A DNA stretch of 64,000 bases from Sanderia malayensis (GCA_013076295.1 RQOL01000139.1:1674001-1738000); one strand, 5' to 3'. Shown: positions 20,201 through 31,255, counted from the first letter of the stretch. Numbers and translations: made by a program. Notes: generated by a model from the letters alone, not told the origin.

Positions 20201-22137
20201 TTTTTTGTAATTTCAAAAGTGTCCCAAAGACTTTCGTCCTTATTGCAGCTAATTTTGACTATGCTTGAAAATTTATTTAGCTGAACGTCCTTCCACATTT
20301 GAAAACAACTCTATTCTTGAAATGTAAACTGAGTTTGTACTTTTACTCACTTTGCATTTTGCCCTTTGTGAAGAATCCAAGGTCTCCTCCTTGTTTGGCA
20401 CTACTGCAGTCACTCTCGACCTCTGCGAGTTTCTCAAAGGTATCTTCACCAGACAAAATTCTTCTGCGAAAATCTAAAATAGAAATTAATGCAGAATGTA
20501 TTAACTTTTAATTTAAATAACTTGAAACTGCTAGTGAATCCATCTTCAATATAGAATGTACTTTATCAAATACCTAAATTAAATTCAGACAACATCTCAT
20601 GCGCTACAAATGATCTCCAAATAATGCAGCCCTGAGAAACAAAATATGAGCAAACCGTTCTGACTAACAACACTAGCACATTAGCATGCCCATGTGTCCA
20701 TTGGAAAAATGTCGAGTTAATCTCTCAGTAAAGAATTTTCTCGAAATAAAGATTTTTTTCAGTATTAAAAGTCTTTATGTAATTTTATAACTTATTTTCA
20801 CCAACAACTATCAACTCTATTCAGAAATACTATGCCTTACTCCTACCACAGTTACTTCAAATGTACCACTACGAGGATGATTTGATAAGAAAAATATGTA
20901 AAAAGCCTCTCCAAATTAGAGAAAAGTTAATCCAGTTCCTTACTAAATTTCCCTTTCTAAGGTCTAGGTCAACTTTATGCTATGCCAAAATCTTAGTGAA
21001 ACCAACTCATGAAATGAAATTTCCAAAAATATTACAAAGTAGAATTATTACAAAAATGCTCAATAAAAATGGTGTGTAAAAATCCTGTGTAACTGGGAGC
21101 ACTTGTTCATTGGCACACAGTTGTATTACTTTAACCAGGCTTCATACAATCCCAAAATGACATTTCAGAATCATTACAACACAGTTTTTGTGAATTGATT
21201 CATAAAACTATAAAGTAGCAACCTTGTTATACATGGTGAATCAAAAAGTCACCCCCATCAACTATTATTTGCTAAAAGTCTGTTTTAGCAAAAACAAAGT
21301 AACTATAACAATTCTTGTGTGAAGCTGTAAACAAGTCTTAAGTTACAACATCTGTTGTTGTGATATTTTAGGTCAGAAAGTTTACAATACTTAAAAACTA
21401 AAAGTTACCACAATATAGTTTTTTTACAAACGTTTTGCCAGGGAGGAGTACTTTTTGGCCCAACCTGAATTGTCAATAAAAAATTAACCGAAGTTGCAAT
21501 ACATTTTATATACCGAAATGTAAGCAATAATTCCAAATGATGCCCAGGAAAATTAATACAAACTTTGTTGCAAGTCCCAAGTCCCCATAGCGTGTCCATA
21601 CTTTTTCTCTCCGTATGAAGAGTTTCTGGCCAAGTTCTAATAAAGGTGCCATGCCCTTTTTTAGAATTTAACACTCACGGGATGTTTTACAATATCTACC
21701 TATGAAGTCGCGACACGAATGTTGTCAATTCATGATCAAATCATCAAATTTCCTTAACACAAGTGAATATTTTTATGCAAGGAGAAAAAGATTTTAAGGA
21801 AACTTTGGCCTAAATACCATCTATATCTTGAGATAGGGGACCGACATGACCTGTTGGATCAAGTTGTAATATATTAAATACAATCAGGAAACATACCATT
21901 TATAATTTCAAGTGCTTCATTTTTTGATCTTGTTATCGAATCACTTTTCCAAGATGATGGTCTTCTAGACTCGTTGTGTTTGACCAGAAGGTGAGAAGCT
22001 CTAACCTTGTAAAGATCTGTCCCAGAAGCCGGTTGCGTAGGCCTTTCCCATTGACTTTCCTGAGTGACAGTGTTGTAGAAATAAGATTTGCCGGTTGATC
22101 TGGATTCTTTTTCAATCCATCCATTTGGCAATGACAT
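17230..22137 (-). CDS. PIN1: Peptidyl-prolyl cis-trans isomerase NIMA-interacting 1 (Pin1), four exons
   Basis: Exons, minus strand: 22137-21897, 20473-20351, 19922-19904 (19 bases) and 17308-17230. All introns are GT-AG and phases agree, giving 153 residues (human Pin1 has 163). The WW domain (residues 1-37) has [11 protein letters not shown] and QWERP. The parvulin domain has SHLLVKH, SRRPSSW (phosphate-binding Arg pair), SDCSSAK (catalytic Cys), GKMQKKFEDAAF and [13 protein letters not shown] (active-site His). All key residues of a phospho-Ser/Thr-Pro isomerase are present, so it should be a working nuclear regulator of proline-directed kinase targets. The start is the ATG at 22137; the frame upstream lacks another ATG. 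Intron 3 (2.6 kb) holds two nested DNA transposons. The Penelope-like element begins about 250 bases upstream of the start codon. This is the only clear host gene in the window. Confidence 0.95.
17578..17640 (+). repeat. Relic of the CCTCGAATAAGC MITE family
   Basis: The words gggcatttatttgaggcggg and ctattcgaggggacgttta echo the attcgagggggg/gggcttattt repeats of the complete MITE at 62344-62992. It is a short fragment in PIN1 intron 3. Confidence 0.4.
17767..19262. mobile_element. Non-autonomous DNA transposon in PIN1 intron 3 (outer)
   Basis: Inverted ends: CCAAAAAAATTTCGGACGGT at about 17768 and, on the opposite strand from about 19260, CCAAAAATTTCGGATGGTTT. Both are flanked by attaat. 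Inside the left end the word TTCGGAC recurs seven or more times. There is no transposase. The element is interrupted by another one at 17945-18729. Confidence 0.7.
17945..18729. mobile_element. 785-bp MITE with perfect 28-bp terminal inverted repeats (inner)
   Basis: The ends GGGGCCGTTCAATAATTACG (continuing to 28 bases, 17945-17972) and 18702-18729 are exact reverse complements. Flanking TCA on both sides (17942-17944 and 18730-18732) is a 3-bp target duplication. Subterminal sequence also mirrors (gcgtgac, ggggggtg). The AT-rich interior has a short uncharacterised ORF at 18318-18506. Identical ends suggest recent insertion. The superfamily is uncertain. Confidence 0.9.
20044..20057 (+). 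repeat. C14 homopolymer in PIN1 intron 2
   Basis: A run of 14 cytosines, the longest homopolymer in the PIN1 locus. It is a likely site of length errors or polymorphism. Confidence 0.9.
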
Positions 22138-22389
22138 TTTAGGTTCGAAATTCAAAGAACACGATAATAAAAAGTCTTCTCGGCTCGTTTCGCTGCTGAC
22201 TAACTGAACGAGCGACGACGGTGGTAACGTTGACTCACATATAGGGGCCTTACATATACCGCCTGGTCTGGTCTGCTGGTGCGTCTGGGAGCAGGGGGAC
22301 TTTTTATGTGAAATGCCTCTGCGGAGGAGACCACAATCAAATCCTCGTTTCTTTCAGAGACATCATTTGAAGGTTAGTAACGATTAATC
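22138..22389 (-). promoter_or_regulatory. PIN1 upstream region
   Basis: The 250 bases between the PIN1 start and the Penelope-like element are noticeably richer in GC and CpG (cgagcgacgacggtgg, accgcctggtctgg) than the surrounding DNA. This is expected of a housekeeping promoter. No TATA box is evident at a fixed distance. The role is inferred from position and composition. Confidence 0.4.
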
Positions 22390-24121
22390 AATATATATAT
22401 ACATCAGTATGGAAAAAAATAACCTCGGTTTTATATGTACTTAAATTTTCGCCTGGCCTGGAGCCAGGCATCGTTAGAAGTGGGTTTTCCAACGGTTGTT
22501 GTTCGAAACATTGTTCACCAAAATAATCGTCGTCACAAAGAATCGAATCCCGACACGCTACATCTGTACACCAATAGTTTTGCCATCGTTTTAACCTTGG
22601 ATGCGTCTCTAATCGTAGAAGAAAGCTCTTCAAACTTGTGAATTAATGTACACACCAGCATCTCAATTAAGGCCTTCTACATCATTTGGGCCAACTTTCA
22701 TACATTGGATCTCCAATGCTTCCCTTATTTTCCTACTTTTGTAGGTTGACTCAATGGCCAGAGTTGTCGGACTTAGCCAATTAAACTGTCCATGATATTG
22801 TCTGCAATGTTCTGTAACACCAGATGATGACCATTTTCCTTGCATAGAGTCTCTTTGATCAGTGGCGTAGCTAAAGGGGGGGCAGGGGGCGGCGCCGCCC
22901 CCCCCCCACCAAACGTTTCCAACTGCTTGTCGGAAAATTTGTCGGGAAATTGACAACAAGAAAAATGTCGTCAAGGAATATTAATTTGCAAATTTTGAGC
23001 CTAAGAAGAATATCAATTCAATTTTTTAAATTGTTTTTGATAGAGCTTCACACACATCCATTCATTTCATAAACAACGACATCAAATTGTTTTCCGGTTT
23101 TATCTCACTTTAATTTAACAGAAATTCGACAGCTGATTATAAATTGCAAAGAAAAATGATCAGTCAAAGAAAAGTTAAACGACAAAAATCGAATGCTTTG
23201 TTTCGATAGTGACTACAGAAGGAACCACGATGAAAAATACCATGGTGAAATTATTGCTACCGACCGAAGCATTCAATCTGAATTTGTAGGGACTCCGGAA
23301 AGTCTATTTGCTATGGCTAAAAAGGAAAATGGTTGCATATTCTTGCCCTAAAGAAAAGTTACATTGCGACAGTTTATAGAGATATAATCCTTTACGGCTA
23401 AATATTCTCCATCAATAATTGAGTAGCTCTTATACCAGTGTTGATTTGTCAGCTTTATTACAACTTTTAAGCTTTGCTCTCATTTTATCATATCGGTTTG
23501 TAAAATGCTTAACAGAGCATGAACAAGCAATGCTCCTTTTTTGATACGACATATAAACGGGGCAACGACCAAATTTCAAAAGTGTTTGCAAAACATTTGT
23601 CAACATTTCTAAATTTCGTCGGAATATTGTCGGAATTTGTCCGGGTTTCGCCCCTTCACCGCCAAATCGTAGCTACGCCACTGTCTTTGATGTTCAAGAG
23701 ATCTTGTCAATACTTTCTTTTTAGTTTCTCCAACGTATGATTTACCACAAGTGCAATCAAGTCTATATACTCCAGGGCAACTATTTGGTGGTAACGGATC
23801 TTTATTCTTACAAAGAATGTTCTTCAATTTTTTTCCGGACGTGAAAATAACTTTGATACCTTTCTTCTTATAAATTTTACAGAATTTTACAGAAGATTGA
23901 CTTTCGTTTTGTGTAACTTGTTCATCCTCTTTTGTCTGCAATTCGGGAGGGCGATATGTTCTGGTCATTTTAGTAAGAACCTCTTCACTGTGGCCATTTT
24001 CTGTGAAGACTTGTATCAGGAATTTAATTTCTCCTTCACGGAATGTCTCAGAGCATAGTCGCCAAACTCTTGCAAGGAAACCTTTAAATACTCCTTTTAC
24101 GATGTTTGGATTCTACGATGT
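22390..24121 (-). pseudogene. Inverted partial copy of Penelope-like ORF (GIY-YIG end)
   Basis: Minus-strand frames encode FKGFLARAWRLCSETFREGE, a Lys-rich linker, the GIY-YIG core (GVYRLDCTCGKSYVGETK) and the C-terminal tail ending PGENLST. The hAT insertion separates the GIY-YIG core from the tail. Relative to the right-hand copy, the linker lacks about 15 residues (the PWIPKVGPKL part). It cannot make a full protein. Confidence 0.75.
22860..23683. mobile_element. 824-bp non-autonomous hAT element
   Basis: The ends CAGTGGCGTAGCT and AGCTACGCCACTG are inverted. An exact 8-bp target duplication, TCTTTGAT, lies at 22852-22859 and 23684-23691. Both the end sequence and the 8-bp duplication are hallmarks of hAT transposons. 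A ggggcggcgccgcccc palindrome lies just inside the left end. No transposase frame remains. Confidence 0.93.
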
Positions 24122-25818
24122 TTGGATCTCCTTTTACTACCTTTCTTCGATATGTATCCCTCTGATCCAATAGCTCCTCGTAGATATGGAATGATTAAAG
24201 CACACAAGCCAGCTAAAAGTTATCCAATGAGTATTGCAGTTTCGACAATAGGTACCCCTTCATATGGCGTATCCAAACATCTGGTAGAATTGATTCAACC
24301 AACTTTGAATAAAAGCCCAACGAGAGTCATTAATTCAACATCTTTTGCAAATGAAGCCCGAACATGGAATATCGATAAAGAAGAAAGCCAAAAGTCTTAT
24401 GATGCTGCTAATCTTTATCCTTCTATACCTATTTCTAAAGCTATCGACGTCATGACAGATATCTTGGCAGCAGATTCGCGTTGTTTGAAGAAACGAACAA
24501 AACTTACAATTCTTGACATTCGTGAACTAATTGAACTATGTCTTCAAAATTGTTATTTTGTTCGGAAATACCGTATTTATACGATTAAAGATGCTGGACC
24601 CATTGGCCTCTCGTTAGTGGTAGTAATGGCGGAAGGCTATTTGCAGTTCCTCAAAGATAAGGCAATACAGCAAGCTTTGAACAATCAGATTGGTCTGCTT
24701 TCATGCCACAGATATGTCGACGATTCCCATGCCCGTTTTAAGGATGTATCATCTTCTGAATGATTCTTAGAACTTTTGAATTCTCTTAGACCATAAGATA
24801 CAGTATACGATGGAGAGAGAAAATGGGAATAAAACTATTGCTTTCTTAGACCTACAGATTACTAACAACTATTCTAGTACATATGATTTTAAAGTTTTCA
24901 GGAAGGATGCCATTACGAACGTTCAGATAAAACCGAATAGTTGTATCGATCCAAACATCGTAAAAGGAGTATTTAAAGGTTTCCTTGCAAGGGCTTGGCG
25001 ACTATGCTCTGAGACATTCCGTGAAGAAGAAACTAAATTCCTGATACAAGTCTTCACAGGAAATGGTCACAGTGAAGAGTTTCTTACTAAAATAGCTAAA
25101 ACATATCGCCCTCCCGAGTTGCAGACAAAAGAGTGTGAACAAGTTAAACAAAAAAACAAACAACCTTTTGTAAAGATTCCGTGGATTCCGAAAGTTGGTC
25201 CTAAATTAAAACGTATTTATAAGAAGAAAGGTATCAAAGTTATTTTCACGTCCGGTAAAAATTTGAGGAACATTCTTTGCAAGAATAAAGATCCGTTACC
25301 ACCAAATAGTTCCCCTGGAGTATATAGACTTGATTGCACTTGTGGTAAATCATACGTTGGAGAAACTAAAAAGAAAGTATTGACAAGATCTCTTGAACAT
25401 CAAAGAGACTCTATGCAAGGAAAATGGTCATCATCTGGTGTTACAGAACATTGCAAACAATGTCATGGGCAGTTTAATTGGCTAAACTCTGGCCATTGAA
25501 TCAACCTACAAAAATAGGAAGATAAGAGAAGCATTGGAGATCCAATGTATGAAAACTGGCCCAAATGAGGTAGAAGGCCTCAATCGAGATGGTGTGAACA
25601 TTAATTCACAAGTTTGGAGGGCTTTCTTCTACGATTGGAGGAAGACGCATCCAGGATTAAAAAGATGGCAAAACTATTGGTGTACAGATGTAGCCTGTCA
25701 GAATTCGATTCTTTGTGACGACGATTCTTTTAATGAGCAATTTTTCGAACAACAACCGTTGGAAAACTCACTTCTGATGATGCCTGACTCCAGGCCAGGC
25801 GAAAATTTAAGTACATAA
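24122..25818 (+). pseudogene. Penelope-like reverse transcriptase and GIY-YIG endonuclease, broken
   Basis: The first frame (24122-24763) has RYGMIKAHKP, SYDAANLYPSIPI and the catalytic CHRYVDD box of a Penelope-type reverse transcriptase. A stop and frameshift fall at 24763-24810. The second frame (24810-25499) continues with IAFLDLQITN, a linker and the GIY-YIG nuclease (GVYRLDCTCGKSYVGETK, then RSLEHQ). A further frameshift at about 25495 precedes the tail (REALEIQCMK to PGENLST, stop at 25816). The N-terminus is missing. The family copies RNA into DNA primed at a nick made by the nuclease. Three lesions make this copy inactive. Confidence 0.85.
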
Positions 25819-25850
25819 AAACCGAGGTTAGTTTTTTCCATACTGATGTT

Positions 25851-27041
25851 TATATATACTTTTATATAGCTATAGCAACATTATTGATCTTACGTCACAA
25901 TTTGTGTTAATGTGGCTGCGCTGGAAACCGGTGCGTGAAAGTGTCTCGGATTTGTGACGTAACTCTTTCAGAGGAGCTCTCTTGAATAGTGAAACTTGTA
26001 ACTGTCTTTTGCTTTTCTTTCATAGTCTATGATTAGGTGTAGGTAGTGAGGCCTGGCCCCTATGTTCATTTGAAAGAAGCTTTGAATCAAGTTTTTTCAC
26101 TTGGAGCGATGTCATTGAAAGCTTGCCAGGAGAGTGGGAGATAGAGAGATGGAGAAAGAAAGTTAAGAAAGTGGTTGTACATAAAATTGTTAACCTTGCA
26201 CATTCAATGACAACCAAGAATACAAGACATATTTGCAAATGTAGAGCTATGATATTTGAGTGAACGAAGTAGTGCAGCTTTTTCAAGTGTACGGGTTTCT
26301 GAGTAATTGCTCTGACACTGATCTTAGTTGTAGCTATTTGTGATGATGCTACTCGCAATAATGACGCTCCGTGATCTTTTGCAGATGATATGCTAAAATG
26401 ATGCAATCTGGCGAGAGAGAGTGTCATTGAAAGTGGTGAGTTGAATTCTACTCTGTTATTGTATAGATGTGCTACGATGCGACTCTCTGCCGGTTGCTGT
26501 AGGGTTTCCAGTTGCGCTGCGTGACTAGGAGTTAATACTAGAAAGTTCCATCGTGGTATGAAGCATTTTTGAAGTAGCCTTTGTTTATACTTACCAATGC
26601 GATTGTCATGTGAGATAGTGTAGCAATTTCTTGCGTGCCATTTGTAAGAGTTGCGTTTTATTTCATCACACTCCAATTTTGTAATTTCGCAATGCATGTT
26701 TGCAAAGCAGAGTGGAAATGTGAAAGAAGGAGATTTCAAATTCGATTGCATAACTAATTCTCATATCGAGTGATTGCTAAAAGCCAAGTATCAAATGCAT
26801 CTACTTGTAATGTCTCCCATGCTTCTATCTACCATGCTAATAGTAAGTTATTTATGCAGGAAATGAAAAACTACCCTGTCATCCTGTATTCCATCTCGTT
26901 CAACTTTCACTTTGCCTTTTCAATTTATCTAAAATGAGTTGCTAACTTGTGTAAATTTAGAAATGAAAACTCATGAACACTGTCTCTCTTATGTGCGCTT
27001 AGGAAATTGCGAAATTACAACTGAATCTCGGAGGGCTGTTT
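25851..27041. other. Mostly unrecognised; one long minus-strand ORF
   Basis: A minus-strand ORF of 243 codons (26751-26020, ATG start) is listed separately. The remainder is AT-rich and shows no repeat that I could match elsewhere in the window. Confidence 0.35.
26020..26751 (-). CDS. Hypothetical 243-aa ORF, no recognised domain
   Basis: It starts at ATG 26751 (MQSNLKSPSFTFPLCFANMH) and runs without a stop for 243 codons, long for chance in DNA of this composition. It has no obvious domain. A hydrophobic stretch (IIALHLQICLVFLVVIECA, about residue 165-185) could span a membrane. Composition is rich in Ser, Leu, His and Thr. There is no neighbour in the same direction and no clear splice sites. 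It may equally be a fragment of an element read on the wrong strand. Confidence 0.25.
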   Translation of the reverse strand: MQSNLKSPSFTFPLCFANMHCEITKLECDEIKRNSYKWHARNCYTISHDNRIGKYKQRLLQKCFIPRWNFLVLTPSHAAQLETLQQPAESRIVAHLYNNRVEFNSPLSMTLSLARLHHFSISSAKDHGASLLRVASSQIATTKISVRAITQKPVHLKKLHYFVHSNIIALHLQICLVFLVVIECARLTILCTTTFLTFFLHLSISHSPGKLSMTSLQVKKLDSKLLSNEHRGQASLPTPNHRL

Positions 27042-27772
27042 ATCTATAAATATAAAACAGAACTGTTTGTATGCCTGTATGTATGTTTGTGGCTATGTCC
27101 GCTTATAACTCAAGAACCACTCCACAGATCGCAAAATGAACGGTATCTATGTAACCGGAATTTATCTGGGAGTGTCCTCAGCAAGAAATGTTTTACAGAA
27201 CGTTTCTAATTGAAAGAGTAAAACCAGAAAAGTAACGGGTAGTTGAAATAAAATGTGACGGAATTTTCGATTTCTCAGATTTATTGTGACGTCAAATAAA
27301 TCACCAGTCTGTATCTGTGTGGTTGGGGGATACAAATTTCTTGATTCAATTTGAAGTACACAGCTGAAAAAAGTTAATTAATATCTGATATTCATTCAAA
27401 GTACACAGTTCATTAATTATGAGGAAGTGGATACCGAAGCAGAATAAAAAATGTACGATCGGCTGGCATGTACGTGAGCTAATTTTTTCCTGACAAAGTA
27501 TCTACTTAAATAAAGGGCATTCGCCGAAATCTCAACCCGGCATCGACGGGTACCAGGGCTATGCCAGAATAAAAATGAACTAAACGTACCGGGCATAGCC
27601 CTTCCTCAGTAGTGGTGAAGAAGAGGGAAAATGTACTTGCCATGCGCGGAGAAAACGCAGGGAAACGAGGAACAGTTGGTACATAACAACATCCGCCATT
27701 ATGGAAATTCTTAGCAATCTAATTTGGCGTGTACTAACTACATTAGCTCCCTGTACTTTCGTGCCGCAAATA

Positions 27773-28340
27773 GGTCTGTGTGTGAATTATGGGGTGCTTA
27801 GAACATCATCTCCCATTATTTCCTGAAGATGCACAAATTTCACAATATCTCATTGGCATAAATTTATTGCTAATGACATCTAGTTTGTGGAATCAAGTTG
27901 TTTAGTTCGTAGCGTTGCGTCATTTCCATGCTAATTCAGAGCCAAAATATGCATATTCATTGTTAGGCTATAAAGGTCTGTGTGTGAATTATGGGGTACT
28001 TAGAACATCATCTCCCATTATTTCCTGAAGATGCAAAAATTTCACAATATCTCATTGGCATAAATTTATTGCTAATGACATCTAGTTTGTGGAATCAAGT
28101 TGTTTAGTTCGTAGCGTTGCGTCATTTCCATGCTAATTCAGAGCCAAAATATGCATATTCATTGTTAGGCTATAAAGGTCTGTGTGTGAATTATGGGGTG
28201 CTTAGAACATCATCTCCCATTATTTCCTGAAGATGCAAAAATTTCACAATATCTCAGTGGTACAAATTTATTGTTAATAAATCTAGTTTGAGGAATCAAG
28301 TTGTTTATTTTGTAGCATGAGGTGAAATTTCCATTGGATT
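27773..28340 (+). repeat. 202-bp tandem repeat, about 2.8 copies
   Basis: The word ggtctgtgtgtgaattatgg begins at 27773, 27975 and 28177, exactly 202 bases apart. The first two copies are almost identical; the third diverges near its end. It lies inside the 5' part of Helitron D and is noncoding. Confidence 0.95.
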
Positions 28341-29449
28341 TTCACATAGAATCACATGCTATTTTACATGGGATTCCATACAATTTTTACTTGTATATAT
28401 ACCAAAAGGAAAATCGCAAATAATTTTTAAATGTTGTGTATTTTGAAAACCTATGGTAAACCTATCTTCCCTGAACATGCAAAATTTGATGGATATCAGA
28501 GTAGTGGCATAATTCTTTTGCTACCTTAAAAACGATTTTTATCAGCGTCATACTCATAGTTCAGAAATTTGGTAGCATTGATTAGTTTGGCCTCCTTTGT
28601 TTGGCTCTATAAGGTAAGCTAAGGCCAATCATTATTAATGAAAAACCAAGATATTAATTGCTTAAATTTTAAACTGGCAATCAGGCGGGTATCCTCTTTT
28701 TTCCTTTTACAAAATGATCTAATGAGCCTGTCCAAAAATATAGGGCCTAGGCCTAAACATTGAATGTGATCTTTTAGGCCTAGGTAGAGAAGCTAGCTAG
28801 CTGCAGTAGTTCTGAGTTTTGAGGAATGAAAAACTATTGACTGTTATGTTTTTGTTGCATTTTACTTTATCTACCTTGAGTTGCATAAACTACTGCTAGT
28901 TATACAATGTTGATTGTTTTTGCACAGAGGCCTACACCTGATGATGCTGATCCCATTCGATCGATTCTGTGTTTCGTCCCATGCAGCAGGTATTTTTCAT
29001 GGGCTTTGACATGAGTTAGTTGCCACGGCTAGCTACATGTGCTGTTGCAGTTGATCAGGGATTTCCGATCATCTACTTGGTGAAAAATTGCTGCATAAAG
29101 CATCCACGAAACATGATTTATCGCCATGTTCATTTGCGCAGTATGCAAGTTTTTCAAGCGCGTCCTAATTTTACACATTGCGCCTGCGTTGCCCTCACGC
29201 CATGACCAGCGGCATACATTTTTCCCTCTTCTTGTAGTGGTGAAGAAAAGAAAAGAACGCACAGGACCGTTAAGCAGCAGAAATCGAAATTGCGAAAGAT
29301 AGAAATAAAGAACGTACAATGGAATCATCGTCGTTGTGGGATACATGTTTCTTGATTCAATTCGAAGTACACAGTTCAAAAAAGTTAATTAAAATCTCGT
29401 ATTCAGTCAAAGTACACAGTTCATTAATAAAATCTGATATTCAAATAAA

Positions 29450-30486
29450 ATGCCTAAAAAAGAAAGCCGTTACTTAGTCGAGAAACAACGGGCGCGAAAA
29501 GAAAGACAATTGCAAGAACAATAGAAACAGAGGGAAAATGTCAAATACGACTTGAGTCAATAAGACTTCATGCCAGTCAAAGGCAAATAAGTGAAAGTGC
29601 AGAGGAGCGTTCAGAAAGACTTGCGATAAAACGTCTTCGTGCAAGTCAAAAAAGAATAAATGAAACACATGAACAGCAAAATGAACGAGTAGAACAGCAA
29701 AATGCTTATGCTACTCTTACACGGAGCAATGAATCTGAGTTGGAAATGTACACACGATTGGCAAGAATGCGCATTCATGCGAATCGGTCACGCGCCAGAG
29801 AAACGACACCAAAACGGTGTGCACGACTAGAAAACTTACGGGAGCATGCCAGTCAGACACGCACTAATGAGTCAGAAGAAAATAAGAACATACGGCTTGA
29901 AAGAGATTGTCAACGACACAATCATGCACGAATGAGTGAAACAGAAGAAGAAAGAAATGCAAGACTTCGTCAAATATCTCAAAGATTACAGCAACAAAGA
30001 GAGGCAGCAAATGAACGAGAACGATCACATAACAATAGAATGGTATTTATCTACAATCCGACAGACTTCGGAGAATTCCGTCAAATACTTCCTGTAGTCA
30101 AGCAAGGAACAAGAGCAAACATCGTAAATGCCAGCCTAAAGACCTCTGATATATGGCGAAACGTCACAGTTAAACATCTAACAACAAATATGCGTGTACA
30201 AACACTTGGCGAGGAAGGGGCAAATAGTTTTTCAGAATTATTACTACAGATCGGAGAAGGAAGGATACCAATTGAAGAAGAGCCGGATACTATCATAATT
30301 TCAGATAGTATTGGAAAATCAGTTGCAACCCAAGAGGAGTTAAAAGAAGATAGTACAGCAGATTTCAAGTCGGAATGTTCATTTTGTGATAAAAGCATAA
30401 AGTTTGGTGAACATAGGCAGTTTCATGCGCTGAAAAATATTAGATATAGAGCCACTTCAAAAAATGCCCCTAAATGCTATTTTTAG
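29450..30486 (+). pseudogene. Deletion-fused Helitron protein (N-terminal basic coil plus helicase fragment)
   Basis: The original start is MPKKESRYLVEKQRARKERQ at 29450, with a stop at 29522 and a frameshift. The following frame is a Glu/Arg-rich coil with repeats of the type RLERDCQRHNHARMSETEEE, as in the N-terminus of many animal Helitron Reps. At about 30045 it joins DFGEFRQILPVVKQGTRANI and TTNMRVQTLG, which are internal Pif1-type helicase motifs. The Rep nuclease and the front half of the helicase (Walker A) are missing, as is the helicase end. It shows how non-autonomous derivatives arise; it is not expected to work. Confidence 0.7.
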
Positions 30487-30960
30487 ACAGGGGTACTAGA
30501 GCCCAATCCCGAAAACCAACAATTGCTGTAACTATCACAATAAACCACGGATGAATACATTACTCGGTATACTTAGCAAGTTCCACATGCTGAGAAATAT
30601 CGAATATGGAGCCACTTGAAAAATGCCCCCAAATTCTATTTCTGGACATGGGTACTAGAGCCCAATCCCCAAAACTAACAAATTGCTGTAACTATCAAAA
30701 CAAACTACAGATAGAGACATTACTTGGTATACTTAGCAAGTTCCACATGCTGAGAAATATGGAATATGGAGCCATTTGGAAAATGCCCCCAAACGCTATT
30801 TTTAGACATGGGTACTAGAGTCCACTCCCCAAACGTTAGGTAGATACATTACTTGGTATTCTTAGTACTTTTGACACACTGAAATACATGCAACATAGAT
30901 CCACTTCGAAAAGCGCCCACAAATACTATTTTTAGACAGGGGTACTAATATCCAGCCCAT
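30420..30960 (+). repeat. About 160-bp tandem repeat
   Basis: Blocks containing aaatatgcgaatatggagcc-like sequence, gctatttttagacatgggta and actagagcccaatccc recur at about 30440, 30600, 30760 and 30890, increasingly diverged. It starts inside the end of the helicase-fragment ORF, so that ORF's last residues are repeat-derived. Confidence 0.75.
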
Positions 30961-31144
30961 CCAAGATGAAAATTTGGCGTATGACGGATAAATACATTAC
31001 TTTGTAGAACTTGCGGATTTTAAATGCTGAGAAACATGGATTATACAGCTATTTGAAATGTTTCTCAACGCTTTATTTCTACTTCGGTATAATCACTCAA
31101 ACTGATCAGATAACGTAACTGGTGAACTATGCAATCTAAAGTCA

Positions 31145-31255
31145 CCCTGCATTCGCTTACGCTCATGCCATTTTGAACCCGCGTACAATGGGTTAGCTTG
31201 CTACGCTCGGCTGTTTATCTATTATCAAGAAACATTGACTGATAAGGCGCACTAA
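31145..31255 (+). repeat. Single copy of the 114-bp satellite unit
   Basis: The words gcattcgcttacgctcatgc, acaatgggttagcttgctac and tattatcaagaaacattgac match the unit at 10.1-10.5 kb. It separates Helitron D from the CXC-domain relic. Confidence 0.85.

Larger units (their letters stand above)
22390..25850 (+). mobile_element. Penelope-like element with inverted 5' partial copy
   Basis: A + strand copy (24122-25850) is preceded head-to-head by a minus-strand partial copy (24121-22390), with the junction at about 24110-24122. Both arms end with aaaaccgaggtta followed by ccatactgatg. The left arm starts within the coding sequence for DPNIVKGVFKGF and runs to the 3' end. A partial inverted copy in front of the main copy is a known layout for Penelope-like elements. 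The left arm is interrupted by a hAT element (22860-23683). Confidence 0.8.
27042..31100 (+). mobile_element. Internally deleted Helitron (Helitron D)
   Basis: The left end reads TCTATAAATATAAAACAGAA followed by gtatgtttgtggctatgtcc and actcaagaaccactccacag, which resembles the typical 5' start of animal Helitrons (5' TC). It contains three 202-bp repeats, then an ORF with the usual Helitron N-terminus joined directly to a piece of the helicase, then another tandem repeat. No 3' hairpin with CTRR end was located, so the right limit is approximate. Confidence 0.6.

Noticed and set aside
20077..20298. Minus-strand ORF in PIN1 intron 2 as a possible PIN1 exon
   Set aside because: Its sequence does not match any part of the parvulin domain, and exons 2, 3 and 4 already join without it.
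22138..22155. Start of PIN1 six codons upstream
   Set aside because: The upstream codon is TTG, not ATG; the WW domain begins normally from the ATG at 22137.
29029..29379. 116-codon minus-strand ORF in Helitron D
   Set aside because: It is antisense to the Helitron leader, with no domain and a composition typical of chance.
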